The notes: a model not told the origin generated them from the sequence alone. A stretch of 64,000 nucleotides of DNA from CAWBRT01 sp050015355 (GCA_050015355.1 JBEKBO010000012.1:1-64000); one strand, 5' to 3'; numbered from the stretch's first letter, positions 43,267 to 51,968 are shown. Numbers and translations: made by a program.

Positions 43267-44197
43267 TGTTGTTGAGGCAATCGGGAAGACGCCGATGGTG
43301 AGCCTGTCCCGCATGACAAAAGGGCTGGACGGCAATATCTTCGCCAAGCTCGAGTATCTGAATCCCGGCTTCAGCAAGAAAGATCGAGCCGCGCTGCAGA
43401 TGATACTCGAAGCGGAACAGGCGGGAGCGCTATCGCCCGGCCAAACGGTTATAGAGCTGACCAGCGGAAACCAAGGCACCGGCCTTTCCATCGTATGCGC
43501 CGTCAAGGGCTATCCGTTCATCGCGGTCATGTCCAAGGGAAATTCCATGGAAAGGGCGCGCATGATGAGAGCACTTGGCGCGGAAGTCGTACTGGTAGAC
43601 CAAGCTCCGAATGGCATTCCCGGCCAGGTGTCAGGCGAGGACCTCGAACTGGTGGAAGAGGCGACGCGGCGACTCACGGTTCAACGCAACGCTTTCCGTG
43701 CCGATCAGTTCAGGAACCAGGGAAATGTGCACGCGCATGAATATCATACGGCGGAGGAAATGTGGGAGCAGGCGGCCGGGCGGATCGATGTATTCGTCGA
43801 TTTCTCAGGTTCCGGCGGGACCTTTGTGGGCTGTGCCAAAGGGCTCAAGAAGCATAAGCCGGGTATTCGTTGCTATCTGATCGAACCGAAGTCTGCCGCC
43901 TACCTGGCAGGAAAGACGGTCAGCAATCGATCTCACAAAGTACAGGGCGGCGGCTACAGCATGGAATTGCCGTTCCTGGAGCGCTCTTTGGTGCACGATT
44001 ATCTGCAAGTCTCCGACGAAGAGGCTATCGATACCACGAGAGAACTTGCCAAAAAGGAAGGCATCTTCGCCGGATTCTCTTCCGGAGCCAACGTCGCCGC
44101 CGCTCTACAGTTGCTCCGAGAACGGGAAAAGGGCGCCAATATCGCCCTCACCATCAATGATTCAGGACTCAAATACCTCAGTACAGAGCTCTTCTAA
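43244..44197 (+). CDS. CysK/CysM-family PLP enzyme
   Basis: 317 residues of fold-type II, cysteine synthase family. The PLP lysine is in NPGFSKKDRAAL near residue 46, and the phosphate/substrate loop is IELTSGNQGTGLSIVCAVKG (the CysK equivalent has TSGNTG). The C-terminal SGSGGTFVGCAKGLKKHKP and FAGFSSGANVAAALQL are also typical. It should catalyse beta-replacement on O-acetylserine, cystathionine or a related substrate. Two ATG codons, 43244 and 43253, are possible; the first is used. Asparagine-type changes in the loop suggest a non-standard acceptor, so I do not name it cysK. Confidence 0.88.
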   Translation: MIKMVLSSVVEAIGKTPMVSLSRMTKGLDGNIFAKLEYLNPGFSKKDRAALQMILEAEQAGALSPGQTVIELTSGNQGTGLSIVCAVKGYPFIAVMSKGNSMERARMMRALGAEVVLVDQAPNGIPGQVSGEDLELVEEATRRLTVQRNAFRADQFRNQGNVHAHEYHTAEEMWEQAAGRIDVFVDFSGSGGTFVGCAKGLKKHKPGIRCYLIEPKSAAYLAGKTVSNRSHKVQGGGYSMELPFLERSLVHDYLQVSDEEAIDTTRELAKKEGIFAGFSSGANVAAALQLLREREKGANIALTINDSGLKYLSTELF

Positions 44198-44206
44198 ACT
44201 CGTGGA

Positions 44207-45004
44207 TCACTTCGCAGGCTCTAATCCTGCTTCTCGTAGTACCGGAGCCGCGGCGGGAGAAGATAAAAAGAGAATCAACTGTTTAGCGGCCGCCGGGTTC
44301 GCCGCGCTTGCGCTGACTCCCGCGGAGAACACCGTCAGGCTTTGTAGGCCCGGAGGCAGTGGACCGACCACTTCCGCGCCCGCTACTGGCATAAGTTCGC
44401 TGATCATCTGCACCGCGATCTCGACTTCGCCGGAAGCGGCAAGCGCGCCGGAAGACCCGCCGGCTGGGACCAGCTTAGTCTTTGGCTTGAGTTGCTCAGC
44501 GATACCGAGCTTCTCCACAACCTGTGCGAAAACGATCCCGCTTGCGCCGCCACCGGCCGGGTCAGAGTAAGCGATCGACTTAGCGGCAAGCAGAGTTCGC
44601 TTGAGGGCCTCGGCCGAGCTGATGTCCGGTCGTGGCGCACCGCGACGAATCGCGATCCCAACACCAGTCTGGGCAATCGGCGTGCGGCCTTGCTCGACGA
44701 TTTTGCCCAGCTTAACCACACTATCCAGCGCCGGGGCTGTGACAATGACCACATCGGCGGCTTCGCCATTCTTGACACGGTTCAAAAGGCCGCCGGTCGC
44801 GCCATAGCTGAGGACGAGTTTATTTCCCGTCTCACGCTCGAACTGCGGCCCCAGCTTTTCCATCGCTCCAGTAAGAGCCGAAGTACACAGCACCTTGATT
44901 TCGGAAGCAAACGCATTGGAAGGAATCGCCAGGGCGGTAATGAGAACAAGTGCAATCACAACCCTGCGTATGGAAAGAGATACTGTTCTGACGTTCTTGT
45001 GCAT
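44207..45004 (-). CDS. modA: ModA-like molybdate/anion-binding protein
   Basis: 265 residues with a signal peptide (VVIALVLITALAIPSNAFA) followed by a type II periplasmic-binding fold: EIKVLCTSALTGAMEKLGPQ, SYGATGGLLNRVKNGEAADV and AYSDPAGGGASGIVFAQ. The family binds molybdate, tungstate or related oxyanions. No ModB or ModC gene is adjacent, so it may work with a remote permease, or bind a different anion such as a carboxylate. It is convergent with the CysK-like gene, with only 9 nt between stops. The ATG follows GGAG. Confidence 0.85.
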   Translation of the reverse strand: MHKNVRTVSLSIRRVVIALVLITALAIPSNAFASEIKVLCTSALTGAMEKLGPQFERETGNKLVLSYGATGGLLNRVKNGEAADVVIVTAPALDSVVKLGKIVEQGRTPIAQTGVGIAIRRGAPRPDISSAEALKRTLLAAKSIAYSDPAGGGASGIVFAQVVEKLGIAEQLKPKTKLVPAGGSSGALAASGEVEIAVQMISELMPVAGAEVVGPLPPGLQSLTVFSAGVSASAANPAAAKQLILFLSSPAAAPVLREAGLEPAK

Positions 45005-45105
45005 GCAATCTCCACGGACCACACAATTGGCAGGACCACGCTTCACTCCAACACACATTGTCGAACGAGCAGCCGATTATATTTCATTCGCGCGCGCTCG
45101 CCCGT

Positions 45106-46152
45106 TTATTGTGGCTTAGCTTGCGCCGCGTGCAGTGATATTCTCGCGGCAGCCGGGCTTGGCAAGCCATCGGAATCGGGATGAGCCAGCTCCGGCCGGG
45201 TGCTTTCGTTGGGCGTTTGGGGTTGAACCACTTGGCCTATGTCGAAGACAGTAGCGTTCCGCTTCGGATTAAATCGTCCCTCGGTAAGGTAAGCCACCGC
45301 CAGACCACCGGCAATCACCGGGTGCAGCACGGCCAGGGGCAGTGAAACCTTTTTAGTCTTGACGATACTCTCGATGACTCCGTCGACGGAGTCGCTGCGG
45401 TGAATGCTGCCCGGAACCTGAGGAATCACGAACCTAGTAAGCTCCAGTTCCGGATGGCGCTTGCTGTAGCTCACGAGTGATTTTGCCACCTGTTTCGGCG
45501 CCATCATGCCGGCGTCTGCAATGTAGCTGCGATGCACTGAACCTGGATAATAGCTATTGAGGACACGGCCGGCGAAGTCCGCGCAGTTATGAAACAAGAA
45601 ATTGAAATGACTCTTGTTCCGCCGCCGATTGAACTCGCGGATCAAGGCATCGTCCTGTTGTTCGCTGGTCTCGACTTCAAAGCCGTAGATTTTGCGATCA
45701 TAGGCGGACCCGACCAACTGGATCCACTCGCCTTGCGGCACCTGCCCTGTCGGATCGTTGGGCGCAAGCGCCAGCAAATGACTTCGCCGATAGGCGTCTC
45801 TGAGGGATCTCACGGCGTCGGCGTCGACGGCCTTCGGTATCTTTTGAAGGTCGTCCACGGCATAGAGATATGGAACAAGCGGGATTGCGATCCAGTCATA
45901 TCCGGCAATCCTGTGGTATCGACTGATTACCACACCTGCTTCTCCCGCTTCGCATCGTCGCAACAGCGTCGGCGATGCAGCGCAGATCCGGGTCAGATAA
46001 ACAGCGGCATGGCCCGTCGGGTTCATGTAACCAAACTTGCCAAAAGGCTCTTCCAGCAGCAGCGCAGCTCCGGCATGCGCCTGGGCAATTGCGCCGAGGA
46101 TGAAAAAAAGAAGAATTCGGAGCTTCATCATCGTTGTGTGGCCGAAAATCAT
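45106..46152 (-). CDS. Secreted protein with permuted NlpC/P60-like motifs
   Basis: 348 residues with an N-terminal signal sequence (KLRILLFFILGAIAQAHAG). The first recognisable motif is a histidine in PTGHAAVYL and the later one a cysteine in LFHNCADFAGRVLN. His before Cys is the order of circularly permuted NlpC/P60 (LRAT-like) papain-fold proteins. The C-terminal half, with a membrane-like stretch AVLHPVIAGGLAVAYL, is unrecognised. A periplasmic or outer-surface cysteine hydrolase is plausible. The substrate is unknown and no neighbouring gene points to a function. Confidence 0.65.
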   Translation of the reverse strand: MIFGHTTMMKLRILLFFILGAIAQAHAGAALLLEEPFGKFGYMNPTGHAAVYLTRICAASPTLLRRCEAGEAGVVISRYHRIAGYDWIAIPLVPYLYAVDDLQKIPKAVDADAVRSLRDAYRRSHLLALAPNDPTGQVPQGEWIQLVGSAYDRKIYGFEVETSEQQDDALIREFNRRRNKSHFNFLFHNCADFAGRVLNSYYPGSVHRSYIADAGMMAPKQVAKSLVSYSKRHPELELTRFVIPQVPGSIHRSDSVDGVIESIVKTKKVSLPLAVLHPVIAGGLAVAYLTEGRFNPKRNATVFDIGQVVQPQTPNESTRPELAHPDSDGLPSPAAARISLHAAQAKPQ

Positions 46153-46429
46153 ACTTTATCCTTAAACCCCAGCGAAGCCCATTAATTTCGGCGATTCATG
46201 GTACTTTTGATTGTTCCGTCTGTTCGAAAATAGATTTGTTCCTCGAGCTTTTGGCGCCGGTTTTACCCGACCGCGGCCTGGTTCTCGCACTCTAGTTTTC
46301 TTCAACAGAACGCAACAATTTTGACATTTCCGTGTTGCAATCTCCCGAGAGCTGGGTTAAACCAATTTCGCAAGAAACTGAGGGACTAGAACCCGCAGTT
46401 CTCTTGTCGCTGGACGCGAGGGTTAAGCC

Positions 46430-47647
46430 ATGCCCCTTCAAATATCCATCTACGAAACTGCTCTAGCCGCTCAATGCGAGTTGCGCTTCATGCCAAATTC
46501 AAAAGGCCGTTCCAAACGCTCCATGTCACTTTTGGCCGGGCTGGCCGTGTTCGTATCGATGTTTGTATTGGCGGCCATTGGCCAGCAGGCGCCCGCGAAT
46601 TCGGGGGACGTCAACCTGGTCAACGTACTTGCCACGGTTCGCGACAAGCACGGAAAGATCGTCAATAACCTGTCGCAGAACGACTTTGTCCTGGACGAAG
46701 AGGGCCGTCAGCAGGCCATTCGCTCCTTCAGCCGGGAGACTGATCTTCCGCTCACGCTCGGGCTCCTGGTCGACACCAGCCCGAGTCAGCGCAAGGCGCT
46801 TGAGCAGGAACGCTCTGCCAGCGGCCATTTCATCGATCAGGTGCTCCGGGAAGATAAGGACAAGGCGTTCCTCATCCACTTCGATCGCGAAGTCGAACTG
46901 CTTCAGGACCTTACGCCGTCAAAACAGAAACTGAATTCCGCTCTTGGCTCACTCCAACAACCACAGCTCAAAAGGGATGAAGACGACTCCAGCGGGAGCG
47001 GGTATCCCAGGAGCGGACGCGGCTCGGGTCGTTCGCAAATGGGCGGCGCATTGTTGTACGACTCCGTTTACCTCGCCTCCAACGAACTGATGCTGAAACA
47101 GTCAGGACGCAAGGCAGTCATCGTTCTTTCCGACGGCGTTGATCGAGGCAGCAAAGTGACTCTGGAGCGGGCAATCGAATCCGCCCAGCGGACCAACACC
47201 GTTGTGTACTCGATTCTGTTTGCCGGCCACCAGAGCTCCGACAATGACAGCGGTTGGGGACACGGAGGGGGAGGCATGGGTGGTCCCATGGGCGGCGGTC
47301 CCATGGGCGGTCCTATGGGACGCCGTGGCGGAGGGTATCCCCGCTCACCGGAGCCTCGGCAAGACCGCTCCAACGGCAAGAAGATTCTGGAGCGCATTTC
47401 CAAGGAAACCGGCGGCCGTATGTTCGAGGTCTCCAAGAAGGAAACGGTCGATCAGATTTATCAGCAGATTCAGGAAGATCTTCGGAATCAATACAGCCTC
47501 GCTTATGTGCCGGATCGCCCTGGCAACGCCTCGGAGTACCGCAAGATCCATGTGACCACGACGCAGAAAGAACTGGTGGTGCAAACCAGAGATGGATACT
47601 ACCCGGCCAAGCAGCTCGAGGCGAAGCAGGAGAAAGAGCAGAATTAG
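46430..47647 (+). CDS. Acidobacterial-type VWFA-domain secreted protein
   Basis: 405 residues. An N-terminal hydrophobic segment (SLLAGLAVFVSMFVLAAIG) is followed by LVNVLATVRDKHGKIVNNLS and QNDFVLDEEGRQQAIRSFS, the typical lead-in of the VWFA-related acidobacterial family. The VWA metal site is GLLVDTSPSQR (DxSxS-like) and VIVLSDGVDRGSK. A low-complexity Gly/Met insert (GGGGMGGPMGGG region, residues about 280-300) interrupts the domain. The function is unknown; VWA proteins mediate protein-protein contacts at the surface. An alternative start at the ATG before PNSKGRSK is possible. The protein is a useful taxonomic marker. Confidence 0.93.
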   Translation: MPLQISIYETALAAQCELRFMPNSKGRSKRSMSLLAGLAVFVSMFVLAAIGQQAPANSGDVNLVNVLATVRDKHGKIVNNLSQNDFVLDEEGRQQAIRSFSRETDLPLTLGLLVDTSPSQRKALEQERSASGHFIDQVLREDKDKAFLIHFDREVELLQDLTPSKQKLNSALGSLQQPQLKRDEDDSSGSGYPRSGRGSGRSQMGGALLYDSVYLASNELMLKQSGRKAVIVLSDGVDRGSKVTLERAIESAQRTNTVVYSILFAGHQSSDNDSGWGHGGGGMGGPMGGGPMGGPMGRRGGGYPRSPEPRQDRSNGKKILERISKETGGRMFEVSKKETVDQIYQQIQEDLRNQYSLAYVPDRPGNASEYRKIHVTTTQKELVVQTRDGYYPAKQLEAKQEKEQN

Positions 47648-47681
47648 AGCAGTACCTTCAAGACTGGGTCCTTCGCTGCGG

Positions 47682-47863
47682 ATGTCATCGTGAGAAGGTT
47701 CGCCGCTTTTGCGAACCGACGTGACGATCTATGCATTTCACCGAGCGCCACGGCTGTAAAAAGCAAATACATGGACCCTTACGTCGCCGAGTTCCTTCGC
47801 TGCGCTCAGGATTTCGCCTGCGGGCTCAGACGCCCGCAAAACGGCTCAACCTCAGGGTGACAC
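47682..47863. repeat. MITE-like palindromic element, copy R1
   Basis: The ends ATGTCATCGTGAG and CTCAGGGTGACAC are imperfect inverted repeats. Inside is a shared core (TTCGCCGCTTTTGCGAACCG, then GACGATCTATGCATTT and AAAAGCAAATACATGGACCC) that is nearly identical to copy R2 at 50144-50284. It lies after the VWFA gene. Similarity extends beyond both ends. Confidence 0.8.
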
Positions 47864-47933
47864 GCTGGAATAATCGTTCTTGGGATACACCAACCTCAAC
47901 AACACTCTAGCCAGTTTCGCGGCCGGTACAAAC

Positions 47934-48677
47934 TCACGCGCCTGCACTCAATCCAATGCCGCGGGCCACCATGCGAGCGGCGTCATCAAAGCCGTTGAAG
48001 CAGAATGCGCCGGGGCAAACCGGTACATCCCATCCAAAGCCTTCGACCGCCTGCGCCAGCGAGAATGGGTGAAACGAGCGCTCGAGTTGCAACTCCTCGT
48101 TGGCAAAGACGAAACGTCCTCTGCCGGTGATGACCGCATGAGGTCCGCCGCGAAGCCCGCATCGCAAGCGCTCTCCGCCGCCGTTTAGAAAACCGGGACT
48201 GGTGATGAAATCGACCGAAGCCACGAAACGCCTGGGATCGTGAGGCATGGCGATCACCACCCGGTTAGCCAGACTCGCGATATCGTGAGCGCCGCCACTG
48301 CCCACCATCCGCAGCTTAGGTTTGCGATAGTCGCCAATCACCGTACTGTTGAGGTTTCCGTGCCGGTCGACCTGTGCCGCCGAGAGCAGTCCCACGTCGA
48401 TACGGCCAGCCTGAAGATCCCCGAATACGTCCAGACAATCTCCGATCATGGCGGTATCCGCGGTCACGCTCGGACTACCGGTGGAGAGTGGAGCGATGGG
48501 GGGATTGGCGTCGATGGCGCCGGATTCATAAATCAGCACCAGATTCGGCGCGTGAGTCCGCTTGGCAAGCATTGCGGCCAGCGAAGGCACGCCGATACCG
48601 ACGAAGCAGGTTTCGTGGTCGGCCAGTTCCAAGGCGGTTGCCAGAACCAGGTTCTCCATCTCCGTCTGAGCGTTCAT
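47934..48677 (-). CDS. CoA-transferase beta subunit
   Basis: 247 residues of the family I CoA-transferases. The catalytic glutamate lies in LVLIYESGAIDANPP, followed by GSPSVTADTAMIGDCLDVFG and SAAQVDRHGNLNSTVIGDY, close to glutaconate or 3-oxoadipate CoA-transferase beta chains. Its start overlaps the alpha-subunit stop as TAATG. Together they move CoA from acetyl- or succinyl-CoA to a free acid, joining acid uptake to thioester metabolism. The acid is not known. Confidence 0.9.
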   Translation of the reverse strand: MNAQTEMENLVLATALELADHETCFVGIGVPSLAAMLAKRTHAPNLVLIYESGAIDANPPIAPLSTGSPSVTADTAMIGDCLDVFGDLQAGRIDVGLLSAAQVDRHGNLNSTVIGDYRKPKLRMVGSGGAHDIASLANRVVIAMPHDPRRFVASVDFITSPGFLNGGGERLRCGLRGGPHAVITGRGRFVFANEELQLERSFHPFSLAQAVEGFGWDVPVCPGAFCFNGFDDAARMVARGIGLSAGA

Positions 48678-49603
48678 TACCGTGCCTCCACGGGGTCCCC
48701 GCTACGCGCGTCTTTACGCGTAGTGGGGTGGACGCGTCTGGCTATTCCAATCCGCTCAAGAACTCCAGGCTCCAGCGAGTTCAGATAGGCCTCGCGATCG
48801 GCAACGTTTCGAACGTGGCGGTCCAGGTAGGCGGATAGCTCGTTCGGGTTCCGGGAGACACGATCATAGAGGACGAAATGTTCGTCGTCGCGCGTGTAAT
48901 AACCCTGCACGTAGGAAGGGTGAGCGCCTCCGGGCACATGACAAACCGCCGCGGTTCGGTGCGCGGGAACGATGGTCCTCTCGGGAGCGGCGCGGATCAC
49001 CTCGCGCGGAACAATCTCTTCCACCGTGGCGATCACCACGCGGCTTGCGAGAGCGCCTTCGCGAGTATCTCCATCGATCCCCCACATCTGCACGTTTCCG
49101 TCCTCATCCGCGCGCTGCGCGTGGATCAGCGCCACCTCGGGGAGCAGCGCCGGGATTGCGCTGAGAGATTCGCCTGTGAACGGGCAGGTTATCTTTCTCG
49201 CGTCAGCCGACGCCTGCGGAACGTCGCCAGCCAGCAGTACGCGGCTCGGCAGAAAGGGAACCCCGATGCGCCCGGCGTGCAGACGCAGCAGGAGCGTAAA
49301 GTTCGTCCACTCCTCAACCCCGAGCGAGCCGGTGTCAACCGCGCGCCGAAACGAGTGTGAGATGCCGACTCCCGGATTTCCCAGGTAGCCGAAAATTACC
49401 TTCGCCACGCACCCGGCGCCAATCAGTTGGTCGAATAGAATATCCGTCCCGGTGCGGCAAAGTGTCAGCCCCTTTCGACCCTGCCTGATCAACTCGTGCC
49501 CGGCCGCGAAGGGAACGCAATGGCCAAACCCGCCAATGAAGATGAGCGCGCCATCCGGCACATACCGCTGGATAGCGTCGCCAAGACTGAGCAGCTTACT
49601 CAT
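48677..49603 (-). CDS. CoA-transferase alpha subunit
   Basis: 308 residues: MSKLLSLGDAIQRYVPDG, then GALIFIGGFGHCVPFAAGHE, typical of glutaconate CoA-transferase-like alpha chains. The internal motifs ALIHAQRADEDGNVQMWG and CHVPGGAHPSYVQGYY are conserved. The last 20 residues (HPTTRKDARSGDPVEAR) are encoded by a copy of the CTACGCG hairpin repeat, so this C-terminal tail is repeat-derived and not part of the fold. The start ATG has only a weak Shine-Dalgarno. It couples to the beta gene through a TAATG overlap. Confidence 0.9.
   Translation of the reverse strand: MSKLLSLGDAIQRYVPDGALIFIGGFGHCVPFAAGHELIRQGRKGLTLCRTGTDILFDQLIGAGCVAKVIFGYLGNPGVGISHSFRRAVDTGSLGVEEWTNFTLLLRLHAGRIGVPFLPSRVLLAGDVPQASADARKITCPFTGESLSAIPALLPEVALIHAQRADEDGNVQMWGIDGDTREGALASRVVIATVEEIVPREVIRAAPERTIVPAHRTAAVCHVPGGAHPSYVQGYYTRDDEHFVLYDRVSRNPNELSAYLDRHVRNVADREAYLNSLEPGVLERIGIARRVHPTTRKDARSGDPVEAR
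48697..48728. repeat. Hairpin repeat inside a coding region
   Basis: CCCCG-CTACGCG pairs with CGCGTAG-TGGGG around an 8-nt loop. It is the same stem as the hairpin at 187-217 in reverse orientation and lies within the 3' end of the CoA-transferase alpha gene. Confidence 0.75.
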
Positions 49604-49839
49604 TCTGTGTTCAATTCCTTGACCAGAGGCTCTGGAGGATGCCACAAATCTCGCCCCAACCCGCGCAACCACGGCGCGCGTCGGGGACCCCGCCAGTGCC
49701 TGTGAGTTGAAAAGCACTGTTAGTCTAGACCAGTTTCACAAAAGGTGTATCGCGAAAAGCAGCCGAGACGCTGGGCTGACAAATGCCATTCGACAACCAC
49801 CTGCAGAACCGTCAAAATACTCGGCGGAGAAGCTGAGCG

Positions 49840-50040
49840 ATGCCCTTCGTCTGGCTGGTCGAATGCAAAACCTGTCTTCAGCGATTTGCCATCAAGCGGC
49901 GCGAGCTTGTCCCCGGCAAGAGCACGGACGCGATCGCTCCCGGTACGGACGCCGGCTCCTTCGAATGCCCGCACTGCCACGAATCTCACCGCTACACCAC
50001 CGACGATTACATTCCCGGCGAGGGCCGTATCTATCGTTGA
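49840..50040 (+). CDS. Small zinc-ribbon protein
   Basis: 66 residues. Two cysteine pairs, CKTC near residue 9 and CPHC near residue 43, fit a zinc ribbon; the rest is polar with HESHRYTTDDYIPGEGRIYR at the end. It is too small for a domain assignment beyond metal binding. No clear operon partner. Codon pattern and cysteine spacing make a real gene likely. Confidence 0.65.
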   Translation: MPFVWLVECKTCLQRFAIKRRELVPGKSTDAIAPGTDAGSFECPHCHESHRYTTDDYIPGEGRIYR

Positions 50041-50346
50041 GTGATTGAGGACGCGACTAGGAGCTGCTCAGCTAATCATGAGGAGGGTTCTATGCCAGGC
50101 GCGGTATTAGGCAGTACCAGAGATGCTGTATCCCTCGCCGCGGGTGTCATCGTGAGGAGGCTCGCCGCTTTTGCGAACCGACGTAACGATCTATGCATTT
50201 TCACCCCGCGCCAGCCGAAAGCCGGAAAAAGCAAATACATGGACCCTCACGTCGCGTCCTAACGGACGCTCCTCAGGGTGACACGCTGGAATAATCGTTC
50301 TGGGGATATTCCAACCCTAACGCCGCTGCTCAGCCGGTCCTGAGCA
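50041..50346. other. Repeat-filled gap before the response regulator
   Basis: 306 bp occupied mostly by MITE-like element R2. No gene is seen. The response-regulator gene ends at its far side, so the region is downstream of two convergent genes. Confidence 0.5.
50144..50284. repeat. MITE-like palindromic element, copy R2
   Basis: The ends are GTGTCATCGTGAG and CTCAGGGTGACAC. The interior matches R1 (47682-47863) over most of its length; R1 has an extra ~40 bp. Flanking sequence GAGATGCTGTATCCCTCG also matches, in reverse, the copy at 63659. Confidence 0.8.
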
Positions 50347-50853
50347 TCAGCAAGAGAGAAGTTGCTGCACTGCCGTAAAGAAGGCTTGGGGATGGTCGCC
50401 CTTGACGGCGTAGGCGTCTACCCACCGCAATTCCTCTTCCGGAAGATTCACGTAGGCAGAGAACAAAAGAATCTTGACTGCTGGATTGAGACGCTTGAGG
50501 GCAGCAGCGACCTGCGCTCCATTCATCTCCGGCATGGCATAGTCGAGGACGACAGCAGGGATTCGATGACGACCAAATAGTGCCAATCCTTCGCGTCCAC
50601 TGGTGGCCGTCAATACCTCGTAGCCTTGACTTTCAAGCAGTATCTTGCGGACCGCCAAGCCCTTCGGCTCGTCGTCTATGCACAAGATGGCCCCAGATCT
50701 TGACTTTACATTCTGCGGGAATGGGAGAGAGGACCGTGCGCCAGGAATGTTTCCACGATTGGAATCCTGGGGCAGGTTTCCGGTTGAATTGGCGGAATCC
50801 AGCGACTGGTTATTGATGGCCGCTTGCGAGAGATGGTCCATACTGCCTGCCAA
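50347..50853 (-). CDS. Single-domain response regulator
   Basis: 168 residues. A 50-residue polar N-terminal tail is followed by a receiver domain: acidic pair D60/D61 in ILCIDDEPKG, phosphoacceptor D104 in VVLDYAMPEMNG, Ser132 in LLFSAY and Lys151 in AYAVKGDHP. There is no output domain, so it acts through partners. A cognate kinase is likely the HATPase protein encoded nearby at 51969. Two TGTCTG-GTAN-CAGACA palindromes lie upstream (toward the Crp gene), suggesting control by the Crp/Fnr regulator. Confidence 0.9.
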   Translation of the reverse strand: MAGSMDHLSQAAINNQSLDSANSTGNLPQDSNRGNIPGARSSLPFPQNVKSRSGAILCIDDEPKGLAVRKILLESQGYEVLTATSGREGLALFGRHRIPAVVLDYAMPEMNGAQVAAALKRLNPAVKILLFSAYVNLPEEELRWVDAYAVKGDHPQAFFTAVQQLLSC

Positions 50854-50901
50854 TAAAAAGGGGAACTGCCCTAATTATTGCGAGGCACTGACGTACTTGT
50901 C

Positions 50902-50917
50902 TGTCTGGTAACAGACA
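50902..50917. promoter_or_regulatory. TGTCTG-N4-CAGACA palindrome, site 1
   Basis: Perfect 6-bp inverted arms with spacer GTAA. Upstream of the response-regulator gene. One of four related sites clustered within about 1 kb. Confidence 0.7.
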
Positions 50918-51001
50918 TTCTCGAAGATAAATTGATATTTTGTCACTACCGGCTTATCTCGCGAGAGGCCGCCCATGTTGGCGCGTACTGGCATCTTTGC
51001 T

Positions 51002-51017
51002 TGTCTGGTAGCAGACA
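51002..51017. promoter_or_regulatory. TGTCTG-N4-CAGACA palindrome, site 2
   Basis: Identical arms to site 1 with spacer GTAG, exactly 100 bp further on and just past the stop codon of the Crp/Fnr gene. It too faces the response-regulator promoter region. Confidence 0.7.
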
Positions 51018-51018
51018 T

Positions 51019-51720
51019 TCACAGCAGCCCAAGACGATGATATTCATCCCGCACGGTGCGATAGCATTCGCAAGCCACCTGCTCAAGTTCTTCGCGCTTC
51101 TTGATGGTCACGTGGCCGCGAGAGTAGTCGATCAGGCCCGCTTCATGCAGCGTGCCTGCCGCCAAAGTAACCGTGGTGCGGGGGGAACCCAGCATCTGGC
51201 CTAAGAACTCGTGTGTGAGCGGCATCCGGTCGGTTTGCACACGGTCGTAACAGGTAAGAATCCACCGCGCCAGACGCTCACTAATCGTGTGCAGTCGGTT
51301 GCAAGCGGCATTCTGGGCGCTTTGAATCAGATAAGCCTGCACGTACTTTTGGAGATGGCTCCGTAACTGGCCGTCGCGCTCAAATTCAGCTTTCAGACGC
51401 GGTGCTTCGATGCGATAGCCGGAGCCAGCGACTTGAATGAACGTCTCCCCCGGTACCGTCCCTGCTCCCAGAATTATGGGAAGCCCGACGACACCGTCAA
51501 TGCCAATGATGCCGACCTCAACTGTTTCTCCGCCAGCGAGGGTCAGGACGACGGAAGCGAGTCCCTCTTCCATGAAATATGCGTGATCGGCATGGCCGTC
51601 CAGCAGTGGGGTTCGCACTTTCAGAGTGACTGGTGACAGATGCGGCTTCAGGCGGTCAATTTCCGCTTTCGGCAGTGCTGCCAATACGCGATTTTTATAC
51701 ACTTTTGCGGGCGGGTTCAT
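51019..51720 (-). CDS. Crp/Fnr-family transcriptional regulator
   Basis: 233 residues. An N-terminal cyclic-nucleotide-binding-like barrel (GEIVEVGIIGIDG-like segment, residues 20-120) is followed by a dimer helix, then a winged helix-turn-helix with LTHEFLGQMLGSPRTTVTLAAGTL. Cysteines are few and not in an FNR cluster pattern, so an O2-sensing Fe-S role is unlikely. Two of the four palindromic sites lie upstream of its start and two at its end, implying autoregulation. The start ATG follows AAGGAGCAGCT. Ligand unknown. Confidence 0.93.
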   Translation of the reverse strand: MNPPAKVYKNRVLAALPKAEIDRLKPHLSPVTLKVRTPLLDGHADHAYFMEEGLASVVLTLAGGETVEVGIIGIDGVVGLPIILGAGTVPGETFIQVAGSGYRIEAPRLKAEFERDGQLRSHLQKYVQAYLIQSAQNAACNRLHTISERLARWILTCYDRVQTDRMPLTHEFLGQMLGSPRTTVTLAAGTLHEAGLIDYSRGHVTIKKREELEQVACECYRTVRDEYHRLGLL

Positions 51721-51891
51721 AGCTGCTCCTTCCGCCGGAAACCGGCATCTGGATGCGCAAATGAACCAACCCCGACAGGCGGGCGGAGATGCGTATGAAG
51801 ATGTACCTTAAATGTACGCTCTAATTGCGAGCTTTACGCTTTTAATTACACCCTGTTTCGCCTTAACCCTTTTCAGGCAGGGGCGAGAGTA

Positions 51892-51907
51892 TGTCTGGTA
51901 TCAGACT
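51892..51907. promoter_or_regulatory. TGTCTG-N4-CAGACT palindrome, site 3
   Basis: TGTCTGGTATCAGACT; one mismatch to the perfect palindrome. Followed by AAGCGACC. Confidence 0.65.
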
Positions 51908-51924
51908 AAGCGACCGCATTATTC

Positions 51925-51940
51925 TGTCCGGTATCTAACT
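51925..51940. promoter_or_regulatory. Degenerate palindrome, site 4
   Basis: TGTCCGGTATCTAACT, a weaker match 33 bp after site 3, followed by AAGCAACC as in site 3. The paired spacing suggests side-by-side dimers on the same face. Confidence 0.5.
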
Positions 51941-51968
51941 AAGCAACCAATCAAAGGACTGGCCCGAT

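Larger units (their letters stand above)
51721..51968. promoter_or_regulatory. Divergent control region, crp / histidine kinase
   Basis: 248 bp AT-richer gap. It contains palindrome sites 3 and 4, 33 bp apart (three helical turns), each followed by a related ACTAAGC-ACC tail. This favours joint control of the kinase and regulator genes. Confidence 0.65.

Noticed and set aside
47682..50284. CRISPR or phage remnants suggested by repeats
   Set aside because: Repeats are long, palindromic and dispersed with no spacer array and no cas or phage gene.
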